NCBI GenBank assembly: GCA_036824005.1
Contig: DAITBA010000001.1
Coordinates: 124,001 to 188,000, forward strand
Origin: DAITBA01 sp036824005
GTDB taxonomy: Bacteria > Pseudomonadota > Gammaproteobacteria > Burkholderiales > Rhodocyclaceae
DNA length: 64,000 nt
Direction: 5' to 3'
In this document: positions 49,801 to 57,989 of the stretch, one piece after another
Layout of the letters: every line of letters begins with the position of its first letter
Position numbering within the stretch: the stretch's first letter is position 1
The notes under the pieces: generated by a model
What the model was told of the DNA's origin: nothing
The model's input: only the letters and a program-made list of their open reading frames with translations
Databases searched by the model: none
Translations under genes and position numbers: made by a program

Positions 49801-52380
49801 ACACTGAATGCCGCCGCCTCGTCCCTGGAAGCAATGGTCGGCGCCGTAGCCGAGAGGCGTGCGCCCCAGCCCGCTGAGGAAATTGTGGCGCGGCTGGACA
49901 GGATCTTCATCGTTGCACCAAGTTCGGCAACTGCGCCCGAGGTGCCGGCCGAGATATCTGCCGCCGTGCCGCCTCCGGAGCCGGCACTCACGCCTGCGTC
50001 AGTTTCTGTCCTGGAGGCGCCGGCGGTGGTGGCCGAGGCGAAGCCAAAGGCACCGCCCCCCGCCGAGCCGGAGGAACGGCGCGTCCTGCGCTTGCAGGAC
50101 GACATCGACGAGCAGTTGCTGCCCATCTTCCTCGAAGAAGCCCAGGACCTAGTGCGCGAGATCAGTGCAGAGTTGCGCCAGTGGCACGCCGATCCCAATA
50201 CGACCGAAACACCGAAGGCCCTGTCGCGGCTGCTGCATACCCTCAAGGGTAGTGCGCGCATGGCCGGCGCAATGGGACTGGGCGAACTGGTCCACAGCAT
50301 GGAAACGCGCATCGACGACGCCTTGTCGCGCGCCGGGGTAACCCCCGTATTCCTCGACGAGTTCGACACGTCATTCGATCGCGTGACGCAGATGTTGGAA
50401 CAATTGCGCACGCGCGGCACACCCACGCCTGCCGTGGTCGCCATGACTGCGGCCCCGGAGACAGCGCCCGCACCTAACGCCGCCCTGGCCGTGCGGCCCG
50501 CGGCGGCGCCAGCCGTGGCGCCCCAGCCGAACCTGCTCGAAGAAGGCGAGGTTGAGCTCGCGCAGCAGCGCGCATCCCTGCGCGTACGCGCCGATCTGAT
50601 CGATCGCTTCGTTAATGAGGCGGGGGAGATGAGCATCGCACGCGCGCGCATCGAAGGCGAAATGCGCACGCTGCGCACCTCTCTGCTCGATCTGACGGAA
50701 AACGTCATTCGCCTGCGGCGGCAACTGCGGGAGCTTGAGATCCAAGCGGAAACCCAGATGCAAACCCGCATGGCGCAGGCGGAGGAATCGAACATCCAGT
50801 TCGATCCGCTCGAGTTCGACCGCTTCACGCGGCTACAGGAATTGACGCGGATGATGGCCGAGAGCGTCAATGACGTGAGCACCGTCCAGCACAACCTGCT
50901 GCGCAACCTTGACGGGGCGGACGCAGCCCTCGTCAGCCAGGGCCGACTCAATCGCGATCTTGCCCAGGCCCTGATGGGCGTGCGCATGGTACCGTTCAAC
51001 AGCATCGCCGAGCGACTGTACCGGGTCGTTCGCCAGACCGCGAAGGAACTGGGCAAAAAGGCGAACCTGGACATCCGGGGCGGTCAGGCGGAACTGGACC
51101 GCAGCGTTCTGGAGAAGATGGTCGCGCCACTCGAACACCTGTTGCGCAACGCGATCTCCCACGGCCTGGAGGCGACCGCCATCCGTCACGCCTTGGGCAA
51201 GCCGGAGATCGGACAGATCGTGGTCCAGGTATCCATCGAGGGCACTGAAGTTGCGATCGAGCTAGCCGACGACGGCGCCGGACTCGATTTCGAAGGCATT
51301 CAGCGCAAGGCTGTTGAACGGGGTCTTCTCGTCCACGGCGAGTCCCGCGACGAGCGTACACTGGCGGAGTTCATCTTTGCGCCGGGGTTCTCGACGGCAG
51401 AGGAGTTATCCGAAGTAGCGGGCCGGGGCATCGGCATGGACGTCGTCAAGAGCCAGACGGTGGCGCTCGGCGGCCGCATCGATGTGACTTCCGAACGACG
51501 CAAGGGCGCACGCTTCCACATCTATCTGCCGCAGACCCTGGCGGTGACTCAGGCGTTGCTGGTGCGTTCCGGGGCGGCGACCTACGCCATCCCGTCAACG
51601 ATGGTCGAGCAGGTGCAGGAACTGAAGGCGGAGGCGCTGGCCAAGATTGTCCGCGAGGGCAAGGCGGAATGGCTGGGTGCGAACTACCCCTACCACTACC
51701 TGCCGCGCTTGCTCGGCGATTCCCACAGCCTGCCGCAGGGCGCTCGTTACTCCTGGGTTCTGCTCCTGCGCAGCGGTGCGCAGCGCATCGCCCTGCACGT
51801 GGACGAACTGGGTGGCAATCAGGAAGTCGTGCTCAAGAATATCGGCCCGCAGCTGGCACGGGTGGTCGGCATTACCGGCGCGACCGTGCTCGGAAACGGC
51901 GAGATCGTCCTGATCCTGAACCCGGTCGCCCTTGCCGGCAGACAACTGGCGGCGGCGCGCCCGGTGCTCGCGCCCGTGCCCCGCGTTGCCGAGGAAGCAC
52001 CGGGGCTCGCTGTGCCGGGAACGATCATGGTGGTCGACGACTCGCTTACGGTGCGCAAGATCACCGGCCGCCTGCTCGAGCGCGAAGGCTATCGCGTTGT
52101 GACCGCCAAGGACGGCGTCGACGCGCTCGAGCAACTGCTGGACGTGGTGCCCGACGTGATGTTGGTGGACATCGAGATGCCGCGCATGGACGGCTTCGAT
52201 CTAACGCGAAATGTGCGTGCCGATGCGCGCCTGGCTCATGTGCCGATCATCATGATCACCTCGCGCATTGCCGAGAAGCATCGCGCCTATGCCCGGGAGA
52301 TCGGCGTCAACTACTACCTCGGCAAGCCCTACCAAGAGGAAGAGCTGCTGGCGCACATCGCCGAGTTCGTCAAGAAATAG
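46807..52380 (+). CDS. chpA: ChpA/PilL hybrid chemotaxis histidine kinase
   Basis: A 1,857-residue CheA-type kinase. Hpt-like modules are centred on His51 (degenerate HQARGA), Arg485 (RQVKGA, histidine lost), His720 (HTLKGS), His957 (HTLGGI) and His1144 (HTLKGS). They are followed by a dimerisation helix pair, an HATPase domain from about residue 1435 (MVAPLEHLLRNAISHG), a CheW domain (about 1575-1710) and a receiver whose acidic pair is Asp1744/Asp1745 and acceptor Asp1788. It autophosphorylates and passes phosphate to PilG/PilH to control type IV pili. The ATG at 46807 was preferred to the TTG at 46795. Its end overlaps the convergent photolyase stop by 11 bases. Confidence 0.94.
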   Translation: MSFAADIDLGPLIWVKGEIDLAFARTSDALTRFAASPTETAQLRFAHTHLHQARGALAIVGLDGVTHVAETLELFIAERERSESMADTDVELCQRVLATIRQFLDELVAGGPNQPLKLYPVYEQLQRARGQVQVSPSDLFFPDLSLRPPKREAESKPLAPHQLRQHLRIERTRFERGFLQWLRATDGTAGLADMRRAVAAIECTQDLPTARAFWWITLGFLDALSERVIPLDVGVKRLCARIDAQMRRLVEGSRTVAERLTRDVLYYVAIAEGGSEQVRRVQDVYRLEGLLPKAAPGDADKALSASQVRELRETLAAAKEAWDRFCAGAAVGLPQFEDQAGVLASRVQALHEPRLTQLAVAVHQVAQWLRKDPLQHNEAVAMEVATSLLLVENIAENFEQRDDQTVNQADTMAGRLARLREGERLTPLEAPLLGEISRRAQERLLMSQVAREIQTNLAQIEQSLDAFFRDNGRHAELNQLATPLRQVKGALTMLNQDGAVGVLRECEAQIARFASGEGVPSDQFEDVAHKLSALGFFVEALQHGRADLNALLQPQPKTIEAEVEEPAVQAATVEQELEHQRRDTQALVEALKDKPEDDTLRRELKQSLETIRQDASLLADAKLEQQARDALAALAAAPGASSELEQAVANIVPEAGPAPAPSPEASRLAASSSEEIDAELLEIFIAEAHEVLGSIGENLERSRGEPHSIETLTTIRRGFHTLKGSGRMVGLKDFGEAAWGIEQVMNRWLQQEKDATPALHKLIGDAHSLFSAWVAQLESGGSAWMDATELLAFAERIKAGDESVVLAVDETITVAEPAAPTEMASAIEAPSTVEFQPVEEEAPAQPVTEQSEIDELIDATVTEVPLLTEALSPPAEFLPAAALAANDEQERAEIHLEPEPAPAEETVALGELTLSRGLYDMFVNEARSHVATLRRELARIHLNPALLPSPPTLRAAHTLGGIAGTIGLEPVKQLARSLEQALARLAEANAGVSADHSETLNAAASSLEAMVGAVAERRAPQPAEEIVARLDRIFIVAPSSATAPEVPAEISAAVPPPEPALTPASVSVLEAPAVVAEAKPKAPPPAEPEERRVLRLQDDIDEQLLPIFLEEAQDLVREISAELRQWHADPNTTETPKALSRLLHTLKGSARMAGAMGLGELVHSMETRIDDALSRAGVTPVFLDEFDTSFDRVTQMLEQLRTRGTPTPAVVAMTAAPETAPAPNAALAVRPAAAPAVAPQPNLLEEGEVELAQQRASLRVRADLIDRFVNEAGEMSIARARIEGEMRTLRTSLLDLTENVIRLRRQLRELEIQAETQMQTRMAQAEESNIQFDPLEFDRFTRLQELTRMMAESVNDVSTVQHNLLRNLDGADAALVSQGRLNRDLAQALMGVRMVPFNSIAERLYRVVRQTAKELGKKANLDIRGGQAELDRSVLEKMVAPLEHLLRNAISHGLEATAIRHALGKPEIGQIVVQVSIEGTEVAIELADDGAGLDFEGIQRKAVERGLLVHGESRDERTLAEFIFAPGFSTAEELSEVAGRGIGMDVVKSQTVALGGRIDVTSERRKGARFHIYLPQTLAVTQALLVRSGAATYAIPSTMVEQVQELKAEALAKIVREGKAEWLGANYPYHYLPRLLGDSHSLPQGARYSWVLLLRSGAQRIALHVDELGGNQEVVLKNIGPQLARVVGITGATVLGNGEIVLILNPVALAGRQLAAARPVLAPVPRVAEEAPGLAVPGTIMVVDDSLTVRKITGRLLEREGYRVVTAKDGVDALEQLLDVVPDVMLVDIEMPRMDGFDLTRNVRADARLAHVPIIMITSRIAEKHRAYAREIGVNYYLGKPYQEEELLAHIAEFVKK

Positions 52381-53809
52381 GCTTGAGCCGACCGTAGCGC
52401 GCCAGCGTGCGCTCGCGCGCCACGGCATGGTCCACCAGCGGCGCAGGATAGTCGCGTCCGATTCGTACCCCCGCCGCCTCCTGCGCCGCGCCGCTCATCT
52501 GCCACGGCGCGTGGATCTGCCTGGCATCGCAGCCAGCCAGTTCGGGAACATAGCGCCGGATGAATCTACCCTCCGGGTCGAATTTCTGCGACTGCGTGAC
52601 GGGATTAAAGACGCGAAAATAGGGCTGCGCATCGCAGCCAGTAGAGGCGACCCACTGCCAGCCGCCGTTGTTGGCCGCGAGATCGTAGTCATTGAGCTGC
52701 GCCGCGAAATATCGCTCCCCCAGCCGCCAGTCGATTCCCAGGTCCTTCACCAGGAACGAGGCGCTTAGCATGCGCAGTCGATTGTGCATATAGCCGGTCC
52801 GGTTGAGCTGGCGCATGGCGGCGTCCACCAGCGGATACCCGGTGCGCCCCTGGCACCAGGCAGCAAACCACTCGGGTCGATCGTCGAACCGAATGCCGTC
52901 ATATTCCCGGCGAAAGGCGTGATCGACGACATGCGGGAAGCGCGACAGGATCATCTGATAGAAGTCGCGCCAGATCAGCTCGCCGAGCCAGACTTCGGCG
53001 CCCTTGCTTGCCGCCATGGCCGCGCGCCCGTAGGCTTGGGCGACGATTTCCCGAATCGAGATCGTGCCGAAGCGCAGATGGACCGACAGGTAGGACGGAC
53101 CTTTCAGCGCCGGGTAGTCGCGTCGCTCGTGGTAACGATCGATGCGCGTCAGGAAATCATCGAGTGCCCGGCGCGCGCCGGACATGCCACAGGAAATGCC
53201 GATCCGGGACAGTCCGGCGGGTTCGAACCCCATCTCGTCGAGGGAGGGTATGCCGGACGTAGTATCCGGCCGAGCCAGATGCCGGGCGTAGCGCCGGACC
53301 GGATAGGCGCGAAGGTAGTACGGTTCGAGCTTTGCCAGCCAGGCGTTCTTGTAGGGCGTAAAGACGCGAAACGGCTCGCCGGCGCGGGTCTGCACCTCGG
53401 CGCCGTCGAATATGACTTGGTCTTTGAAATCCAAGACCGGCACGCCGCGCACGGCAAGCCCTCGTCGCACCTCTTCGTCGCGATTCATCGCCGATGGCTC
53501 ATAGTCACGATTGGCGAACACAGCGGCGACACCGAGTTCCCCGGCCAGGCGCACGATTTCCTCCCGGGCAGGGCCGTGGCGAACGATCAGGGCGCCGCCA
53601 TACTCGCGCAACCGCGCCTCCAGTTCCTGAAGGCTTTGCCAGATGAACTCGACACGCCGGTCGGCGCGTTCGGTCAATGCGTCGAGAATCTCGGTGTCGA
53701 AGACGAACGCGCAATACACCTGCCCATACGCCTTAAGTGCGTGATAGAGCGCCGCGTTGTCATCAGTGCGCAAATCCCGTCGAAACCACATGAGCGCAGA
53801 TTCGGACAT
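52370..53809 (-). CDS. phrB: Deoxyribodipyrimidine photolyase (class I CPD photolyase)
   Basis: A 479-residue photolyase/cryptochrome-family protein. The antenna domain starts ALMWFRRDLRTDDNAAL; the FAD-binding domain has GRTGYPLVDAAMRQL, RNRLRMLSASFLVKDL-like sequence (HNRLRMLSASFLVKDLGIDW), and NNGGWQWVASTGCDAQP. It repairs cyclobutane pyrimidine dimers using blue light. Length is usual for the family. It is a stand-alone gene between chpA (convergent) and yqgE (divergent); the yqgE promoter candidate lies in the 92-base gap. Confidence 0.94.
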   Translation of the reverse strand: MSESALMWFRRDLRTDDNAALYHALKAYGQVYCAFVFDTEILDALTERADRRVEFIWQSLQELEARLREYGGALIVRHGPAREEIVRLAGELGVAAVFANRDYEPSAMNRDEEVRRGLAVRGVPVLDFKDQVIFDGAEVQTRAGEPFRVFTPYKNAWLAKLEPYYLRAYPVRRYARHLARPDTTSGIPSLDEMGFEPAGLSRIGISCGMSGARRALDDFLTRIDRYHERRDYPALKGPSYLSVHLRFGTISIREIVAQAYGRAAMAASKGAEVWLGELIWRDFYQMILSRFPHVVDHAFRREYDGIRFDDRPEWFAAWCQGRTGYPLVDAAMRQLNRTGYMHNRLRMLSASFLVKDLGIDWRLGERYFAAQLNDYDLAANNGGWQWVASTGCDAQPYFRVFNPVTQSQKFDPEGRFIRRYVPELAGCDARQIHAPWQMSGAAQEAAGVRIGRDYPAPLVDHAVARERTLARYGRLKPIS

Positions 53810-53866
53810 CGGTTCGGCGAGCTGCTGACAGGGGAGGATCGGACGCGGGGCGGGATGCAGGCAAAA

Positions 53867-53895
53867 TTGTGCCGCCCCCGCGACGCGATTACAAT
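53867..53895 (+). promoter_or_regulatory. Candidate promoter of the yqgE-ruvX-pyr operon
   Basis: TTGTGC (53867-53872), a 17-base spacer and TACAAT (53890-53895). The predicted start of transcription falls at about 53901-53903, on the GTG start codon of yqgE, which would make the transcript leaderless. Confidence 0.5.
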
Positions 53896-53901
53896 GGCAG
53901 C

Positions 53902-54468
53902 GTGATCAGCCAGGAAGTCAATCTTACGCGCCATTTTCTGATCGCCATGCCGAACATGGTCGATCCGAACTTTTCGCGCACCCTGACGTTCATCTGCGAA
54001 CACAACGATCATGGCGCGCTGGGAATCATCGTTAACCGCCCGATCGACATGACGCTCAACACCCTGTTCGATCGCGTGCAGATCTCGCTCGAAGCGGCGG
54101 CCCTGCAGAGCATGCCGATTTACTTCGGTGGCCCGGTACAGACCGATCGTGGGTTCGTCTTGCATCGCCCCTTAGGCAGCTGGCAATCGACGCTGACCGT
54201 GAGCAGCGACCTAGGGCTGACGAGCTCCCGGGATATCCTCCAGTCGGTGGGCAGCACGGGACAGCCATCGGAAATCCTCGTTACCCTGGGTTATGCCGGG
54301 TGGGCAGCCGGGCAACTCGAATACGAGCTGTCGCAGAACGCCTGGCTCACCGTCACCGCAGATGAAGAGATCATCTTCACCCTGCCACCGGAGGAGCGAT
54401 TGCCGGCCGCCATGCAGTTGCTCGGCATCGACTATGCCAAGTTGTCGGAGGTCGCCGGACATGCCTGA
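53902..54468 (+). CDS. yqgE: YqgE/AlgH family protein
   Basis: A 188-residue protein of the YqgE/AlgH family (usual length about 185-190). LTRHFLIAMPNMVDPNFSRT, HNDHGALGIIVNRP and GGPVQTDRGFVLH are the family signatures. Its biochemical function is not established; AlgH was named as a putative regulator of alginate genes. I chose GTG 53902, which gives the standard length and N-terminus; there is no good ribosome-binding site ahead. The stop overlaps the ruvX ATG region. Confidence 0.9.
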   Translation: MISQEVNLTRHFLIAMPNMVDPNFSRTLTFICEHNDHGALGIIVNRPIDMTLNTLFDRVQISLEAAALQSMPIYFGGPVQTDRGFVLHRPLGSWQSTLTVSSDLGLTSSRDILQSVGSTGQPSEILVTLGYAGWAAGQLEYELSQNAWLTVTADEEIIFTLPPEERLPAAMQLLGIDYAKLSEVAGHA

Positions 54469-54952
54469 GCCCGGCGCGGCACAGATGCCCCCAAGCCGCG
54501 CCGAAGGCCATAGCCACCGTCTATCGGCATGCTTGCCCGAAGGCACAGTGCTGGCATTCGACTTCGGACTTAGGCGCATTGGCATCGCCATCGGCGAGAC
54601 CGTAGCCGGTAGCGCGCGCCCGCTTACCGTCATCGACGCCCGGGACAACGCGACGCGCTTCGCCGCCATCGGGCATGTAATCGCGCAGTGGCAGCCGGTG
54701 CTGCTGGTGGTTGGTCTGCCCTTTTCCCTGGACGGGCAGGCGACGGACATGACGGCTCGCTGCCGGCGCTTCGCCAACCAGTTGCATGGCCGCTTCGGCT
54801 TGCCAGTGACCCTCGTGGACGAGCGTATGACCTCGGCCGAAGCGGAAACACAGTTGCGCCAGCACAGCCACGACTGGCGACAGCGCAAACCGCTGCTCGA
54901 CGCCACATCGGCGCGAATCATCCTGCAGAACTACCTCAATGCAGCTGCCTGA
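54461..54952 (+). CDS. ruvX: YqgF/RuvX family Holliday-junction resolvase
   Basis: A 163-residue RNase H-fold protein of the YqgF/RuvX family. The first acidic residue is in VLAFDFGLRRIGIAIGE, and GLPFSLDGQATDMTARCRRF, LVDERMTSAEAE and LLDATSARIILQNYL are conserved. It is a putative resolvase or, in many bacteria, a 16S rRNA 5'-end processing nuclease. The ATG at 54461 overlaps yqgE by 8 bases; the first 28 residues are an extra tail before the fold, so a later GTG (at about 54547) cannot be excluded. Confidence 0.88.
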   Translation: MPEPGAAQMPPSRAEGHSHRLSACLPEGTVLAFDFGLRRIGIAIGETVAGSARPLTVIDARDNATRFAAIGHVIAQWQPVLLVVGLPFSLDGQATDMTARCRRFANQLHGRFGLPVTLVDERMTSAEAETQLRQHSHDWRQRKPLLDATSARIILQNYLNAAA

Positions 54953-55439
54953 CCCGGAAATCCTGGTTGACGAGTTAGCGTCGCAGATGCGCCGCTGCAT
55001 CACGCCGGAGACAGCATTGGTGGGGATCCACACCGGCGGCGTGTGGCTGGCTGAGCGTCTGCACAACGTGCTTGGACTGAACCAACCGCTCGGGACCATT
55101 GATATTTCGTTCTACCGCGACGACTACAGCCGCAAGGGGTTGCATCCCGGCGTCAAGCCCTCGTCCATCCCCTTTGACGTCGAGGGACGCAGCATCATCA
55201 TCGTCGATGACGTCCTGTACACCGGGCGTACGATCCGCGCCGCCATGAACGAGTTATTCGACTATGGGCGGCCCGGGCGCATCGATCTCGCCGTATTGAT
55301 CGATCGCGGCGAGCGCGAACTGCCGATCTGCCCAAAGTTCTGTGCGTTGTGCTTGTCGGCGCCGCTGCGGCGCAACCAGACTCTGCAATTGGCGCGTGAC
55401 GACACGGGTTCCTTCAGCCTGCGCGTGATCGATGCATAA
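54939..55439 (+). CDS. pyrR: PyrR bifunctional regulator/uracil phosphoribosyltransferase
   Basis: A 166-residue type I phosphoribosyltransferase of the PyrR family. The PRPP loop is SIIIVDDVLYTGRTIRAAM; ALVGIHTGGVWLAERL and FYRDDYSRKGLHPGVKPSSI are typical of PyrR. In Gram-positive bacteria it controls pyr mRNA attenuation; in proteobacteria it lies upstream of pyrB, as here, and may act as a uracil phosphoribosyltransferase. It overlaps ruvX by 14 bases and pyrB by 8. I see no obvious PyrR-binding anti-antiterminator hairpin because the genes abut. Confidence 0.92.
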   Translation: MQLPDPEILVDELASQMRRCITPETALVGIHTGGVWLAERLHNVLGLNQPLGTIDISFYRDDYSRKGLHPGVKPSSIPFDVEGRSIIIVDDVLYTGRTIRAAMNELFDYGRPGRIDLAVLIDRGERELPICPKFCALCLSAPLRRNQTLQLARDDTGSFSLRVIDA

Positions 55440-56379
55440 CCTGCAATTGAACAAACACGGCGAGCTACGTCACTTGCTCACCATCGAAGGGCTCCCGCGA
55501 AGCATTCTGGCCACTATTCTCGACACGGCCGAGCCGTTCACCGCGGTGGCGGAGCGGGAGATCAAAAAGGTGCCGCTGCTGCGCGGCAAGTCGGTATTTA
55601 ACCTCTTTTTCGAGCCAAGCACGCGCACGCGCACAACCTTCGAAATCGCGGCGAAACGGCTGTCCGCCGATGTCATCAACCTCAACATCAGCACATCGTC
55701 CCAGACGAAGGGCGAGACGCTGCTCGATACGGTGGACAATCTGTCCGCCATGCAGGCTGACATGTTCATCGTGCGCCACGCCCAGAGCGGCGCGGCGCAC
55801 CTGATTGCCCAGCATGTCGCGCCCCATATCCATGTCATCAACGCCGGCGATGGACGGCATGCGCATCCGACCCAGGGCCTGCTGGACGTGTACACCATCC
55901 GGCACTACAAGAAGGATTTCACCGCCCTGCGTGTCGCCATCGTCGGCGATATCCTTCATTCCCGGGTTGCCCGCTCACAGATCCATGCCTTGACCACCCT
56001 CGGCGTACCGGAAGTGCGCGTCATCGCGCCCAAGACGCTGCTGCCTGGCCACGTCGAACGACTGGGCGTGCGCGTGTTTCATGACATGCGTGCAGGGTTG
56101 AAGGATGTGGATGTCGTGATGATGTTGCGGCTGCAGAACGAGCGCATGCAAGGCGCGCTTCTGCCCAGCGCCCAGGAGTATTTCAAGGTCTTCGGCCTGA
56201 CCGAGGATAAGCTGGCGTGCGCCAAGCCTGACGCCATCGTCATGCACCCGGGGCCGATGAATCGCGGCATCGAAATCGACTCCGCGGTCGCGGACGGGCC
56301 GCGCGCGGTCATCCTGCCCCAGGTAACGTTCGGTATCGCCGTGCGCATGGCGGTGATGAGCATGCTGGCCGGCGCATAG
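55432..56379 (+). CDS. pyrB: Aspartate carbamoyltransferase catalytic subunit
   Basis: A 315-residue ATCase. The carbamoyl-phosphate site FFEPSTRTRTTFEIAAKRLS, the KGETLLDTVDNL loop, HPTQGLLDVYTI and HPGPMNRGIEID are all conserved. It makes carbamoyl aspartate in pyrimidine synthesis. The length and the adjacent dead dihydroorotase gene fit the Pseudomonas-type ATCase, a dodecamer of PyrB and PyrC' in place of the PyrB-PyrI enzyme of enteric bacteria. No pyrI is present here. Confidence 0.94.
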   Translation: MHNLQLNKHGELRHLLTIEGLPRSILATILDTAEPFTAVAEREIKKVPLLRGKSVFNLFFEPSTRTRTTFEIAAKRLSADVINLNISTSSQTKGETLLDTVDNLSAMQADMFIVRHAQSGAAHLIAQHVAPHIHVINAGDGRHAHPTQGLLDVYTIRHYKKDFTALRVAIVGDILHSRVARSQIHALTTLGVPEVRVIAPKTLLPGHVERLGVRVFHDMRAGLKDVDVVMMLRLQNERMQGALLPSAQEYFKVFGLTEDKLACAKPDAIVMHPGPMNRGIEIDSAVADGPRAVILPQVTFGIAVRMAVMSMLAGA

Positions 56380-56395
56380 CGGACGGGTATCGCCG

Positions 56396-57673
56396 ATGAA
56401 GATCCAGATCAAGAACGGGCGCGTGATCGACCCGTCCAGCGGCTTGGACGACCGGCAGGACGTGTGCATCGCCGCCGGCAGGATCGTCGCCATTGGCCGC
56501 AGCCCTGACGGCTTTCACGCCAATCGCGTGATCGACGCCGAAGGTCTGGTCCTGTGCCCGGGGCTCATTGACATCGCCGTTCGCCTGCGTGAACCGGGCT
56601 TCGAATACAAGGCGACGCTGGAATCCGAACTGGAGGCTGCCGCCGCTGGCGGCGTGACTTCGCTGGCATGCCCTCCGGATACGGACCCACCCCTGGACGA
56701 ACCGGGGCTGGTGGAGATGCTGAAGCATCGCGCGAAGAGCCTCAATCGCGCCCACGTTTACCCCATCGGTGCGTTGACGGTCGGCCTCGCCGGCCAGCGC
56801 ATCACCGAGATGGCGGAGCTGCGCGAGGCAGGATGCATCGCCTTCGGTCAGGCAATGCGCCCCATCGTGGACACCAAGGTGCTGTTCCATGCCTTGCAAT
56901 ACGCCGCGACTTTCGGTTTTCGCGTCTGGCTGTGTCCGCAGGATCCGTTCCTCGGACAAAGCGGCGTTGCCCATGACGGCGAGGTCGCAAGCCGCCTCGG
57001 CCTGGCCCCGATCCCGTCCTGTGCGGAAACCGTGCGCATCGCAGCCTTGCTGCAGCTTGCCGCGGCAACGGGTGCGCGTCTCCACATCACCCGGCTTTCC
57101 AGCGCCGCGGGTCTCGCCATGATCAAGGACGCGCGCCAGCGCGGCATCGATGTCACGTGCGATGTGTCGATCAACCACATCCACCTATCGGAGATGGATG
57201 TGGGTGACTTCAACCCGAACTGTCACCTCCAGCCGCCGCTACGTGCCACTTCCGATCGCGAGGCTCTGCGCCAAGGCCTCAAGGACGGGAGCATCGAGGC
57301 GCTCTGCTCCGATCACACACCAGTCGACGACGATGCCAAGCAGCTGCCTTTCGCGGAGGCCGAGCCCGGTGCCACGGGCGTGGAGTTGCTGCTGCCACTC
57401 GCGCTGAAGTGGGCAACGGAGACTGGCACGCCGCTGTCGCGGGCACTGTCCCGAGTAACGGTTGATGCCGCGGCCATGCTAGGCCTGGAAGCCGGTCGCC
57501 TGGCCGTAGGCTGCGCCGCTGACATCTGCATATTCGACCCGCACGTGCCGCTGCGCGTGACGCGCGAGACCCTGCGCAGCCAAGGCAAGAACACCCCGTT
57601 TCTCGGCTTCGAGCTGAGCGGCCGGGTTCGGTACACGCTTCTGGACGGACACGTCGTGTACGAGGCGCGCTAG
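56396..57673 (+). CDS. pyrX: Dihydroorotase-like non-catalytic subunit PyrC' (PyrX)
   Basis: A 425-residue protein with the full dihydroorotase fold. The zinc motif HxH of active enzymes is replaced: where they have DxHVHLREPG this protein has DIAVRLREPG, with Ala61 and Arg63 at the metal positions. A further metal histidine region is CPQD (180-183) in place of a histidine-containing motif, while His230 and the aspartate in CSDHTP (about 306) remain. It is therefore very likely inactive as a dihydroorotase and acts as the structural PyrC' partner of PyrB, 16 bases upstream. An active PyrC must be encoded elsewhere. Confidence 0.9.
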   Translation: MKIQIKNGRVIDPSSGLDDRQDVCIAAGRIVAIGRSPDGFHANRVIDAEGLVLCPGLIDIAVRLREPGFEYKATLESELEAAAAGGVTSLACPPDTDPPLDEPGLVEMLKHRAKSLNRAHVYPIGALTVGLAGQRITEMAELREAGCIAFGQAMRPIVDTKVLFHALQYAATFGFRVWLCPQDPFLGQSGVAHDGEVASRLGLAPIPSCAETVRIAALLQLAAATGARLHITRLSSAAGLAMIKDARQRGIDVTCDVSINHIHLSEMDVGDFNPNCHLQPPLRATSDREALRQGLKDGSIEALCSDHTPVDDDAKQLPFAEAEPGATGVELLLPLALKWATETGTPLSRALSRVTVDAAAMLGLEAGRLAVGCAADICIFDPHVPLRVTRETLRSQGKNTPFLGFELSGRVRYTLLDGHVVYEAR

Positions 57674-57674
57674 C

Positions 57675-57989
57675 CTAGTCGGCGCCAAGTCGACGGAGTT
57701 CTTCCAGCGCGGAAACCGCCGCTCCCGTCACGCGCACGAGCTTGCGCCGCGACGCTGCGCCGGCGATAAGTGTCACGTCCGCGCGCGGCACATCCAGCAA
57801 GATGGCCAGATATTCCATCAGGCAGGCGTTTGCTTTGCCGTCCGCAGGTGGGGCCGCCAGCTTCACCTTAAGTGCATCACCGTGGCGCCCGACGATCGCC
57901 GTTCGCGCCGCGTTTGGCTGCACGTGCAGCGCGAGAACCAAATTGCCCGCGGCGTCAGTCCGCAGCCAGGGATGTGCGGACGGAGCCAC
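57675..57989 (-). CDS. yggU: YggU family protein (DUF167)
   Basis: A 104-residue DUF167/YggU protein. VLALHVQPNAARTAIVGRHGD followed by LKVKLAAPPADGKANACLMEYL is the family signature. Function is unknown. The GTG at 57987-57989 directly follows the yggT stop codon with no gap. It ends one base beyond the convergent pyrC' stop. Confidence 0.9.
   Translation of the reverse strand: MAPSAHPWLRTDAAGNLVLALHVQPNAARTAIVGRHGDALKVKLAAPPADGKANACLMEYLAILLDVPRADVTLIAGAASRRKLVRVTGAAVSALEELRRLGAD

Noticed and set aside
48543..51074. An 843-codon open frame antisense to chpA
   Set aside because: It is serine/arginine/alanine-rich, without family features, and mirrors the codon bias of the GC-rich kinase gene on the other strand; a typical shadow of high GC.
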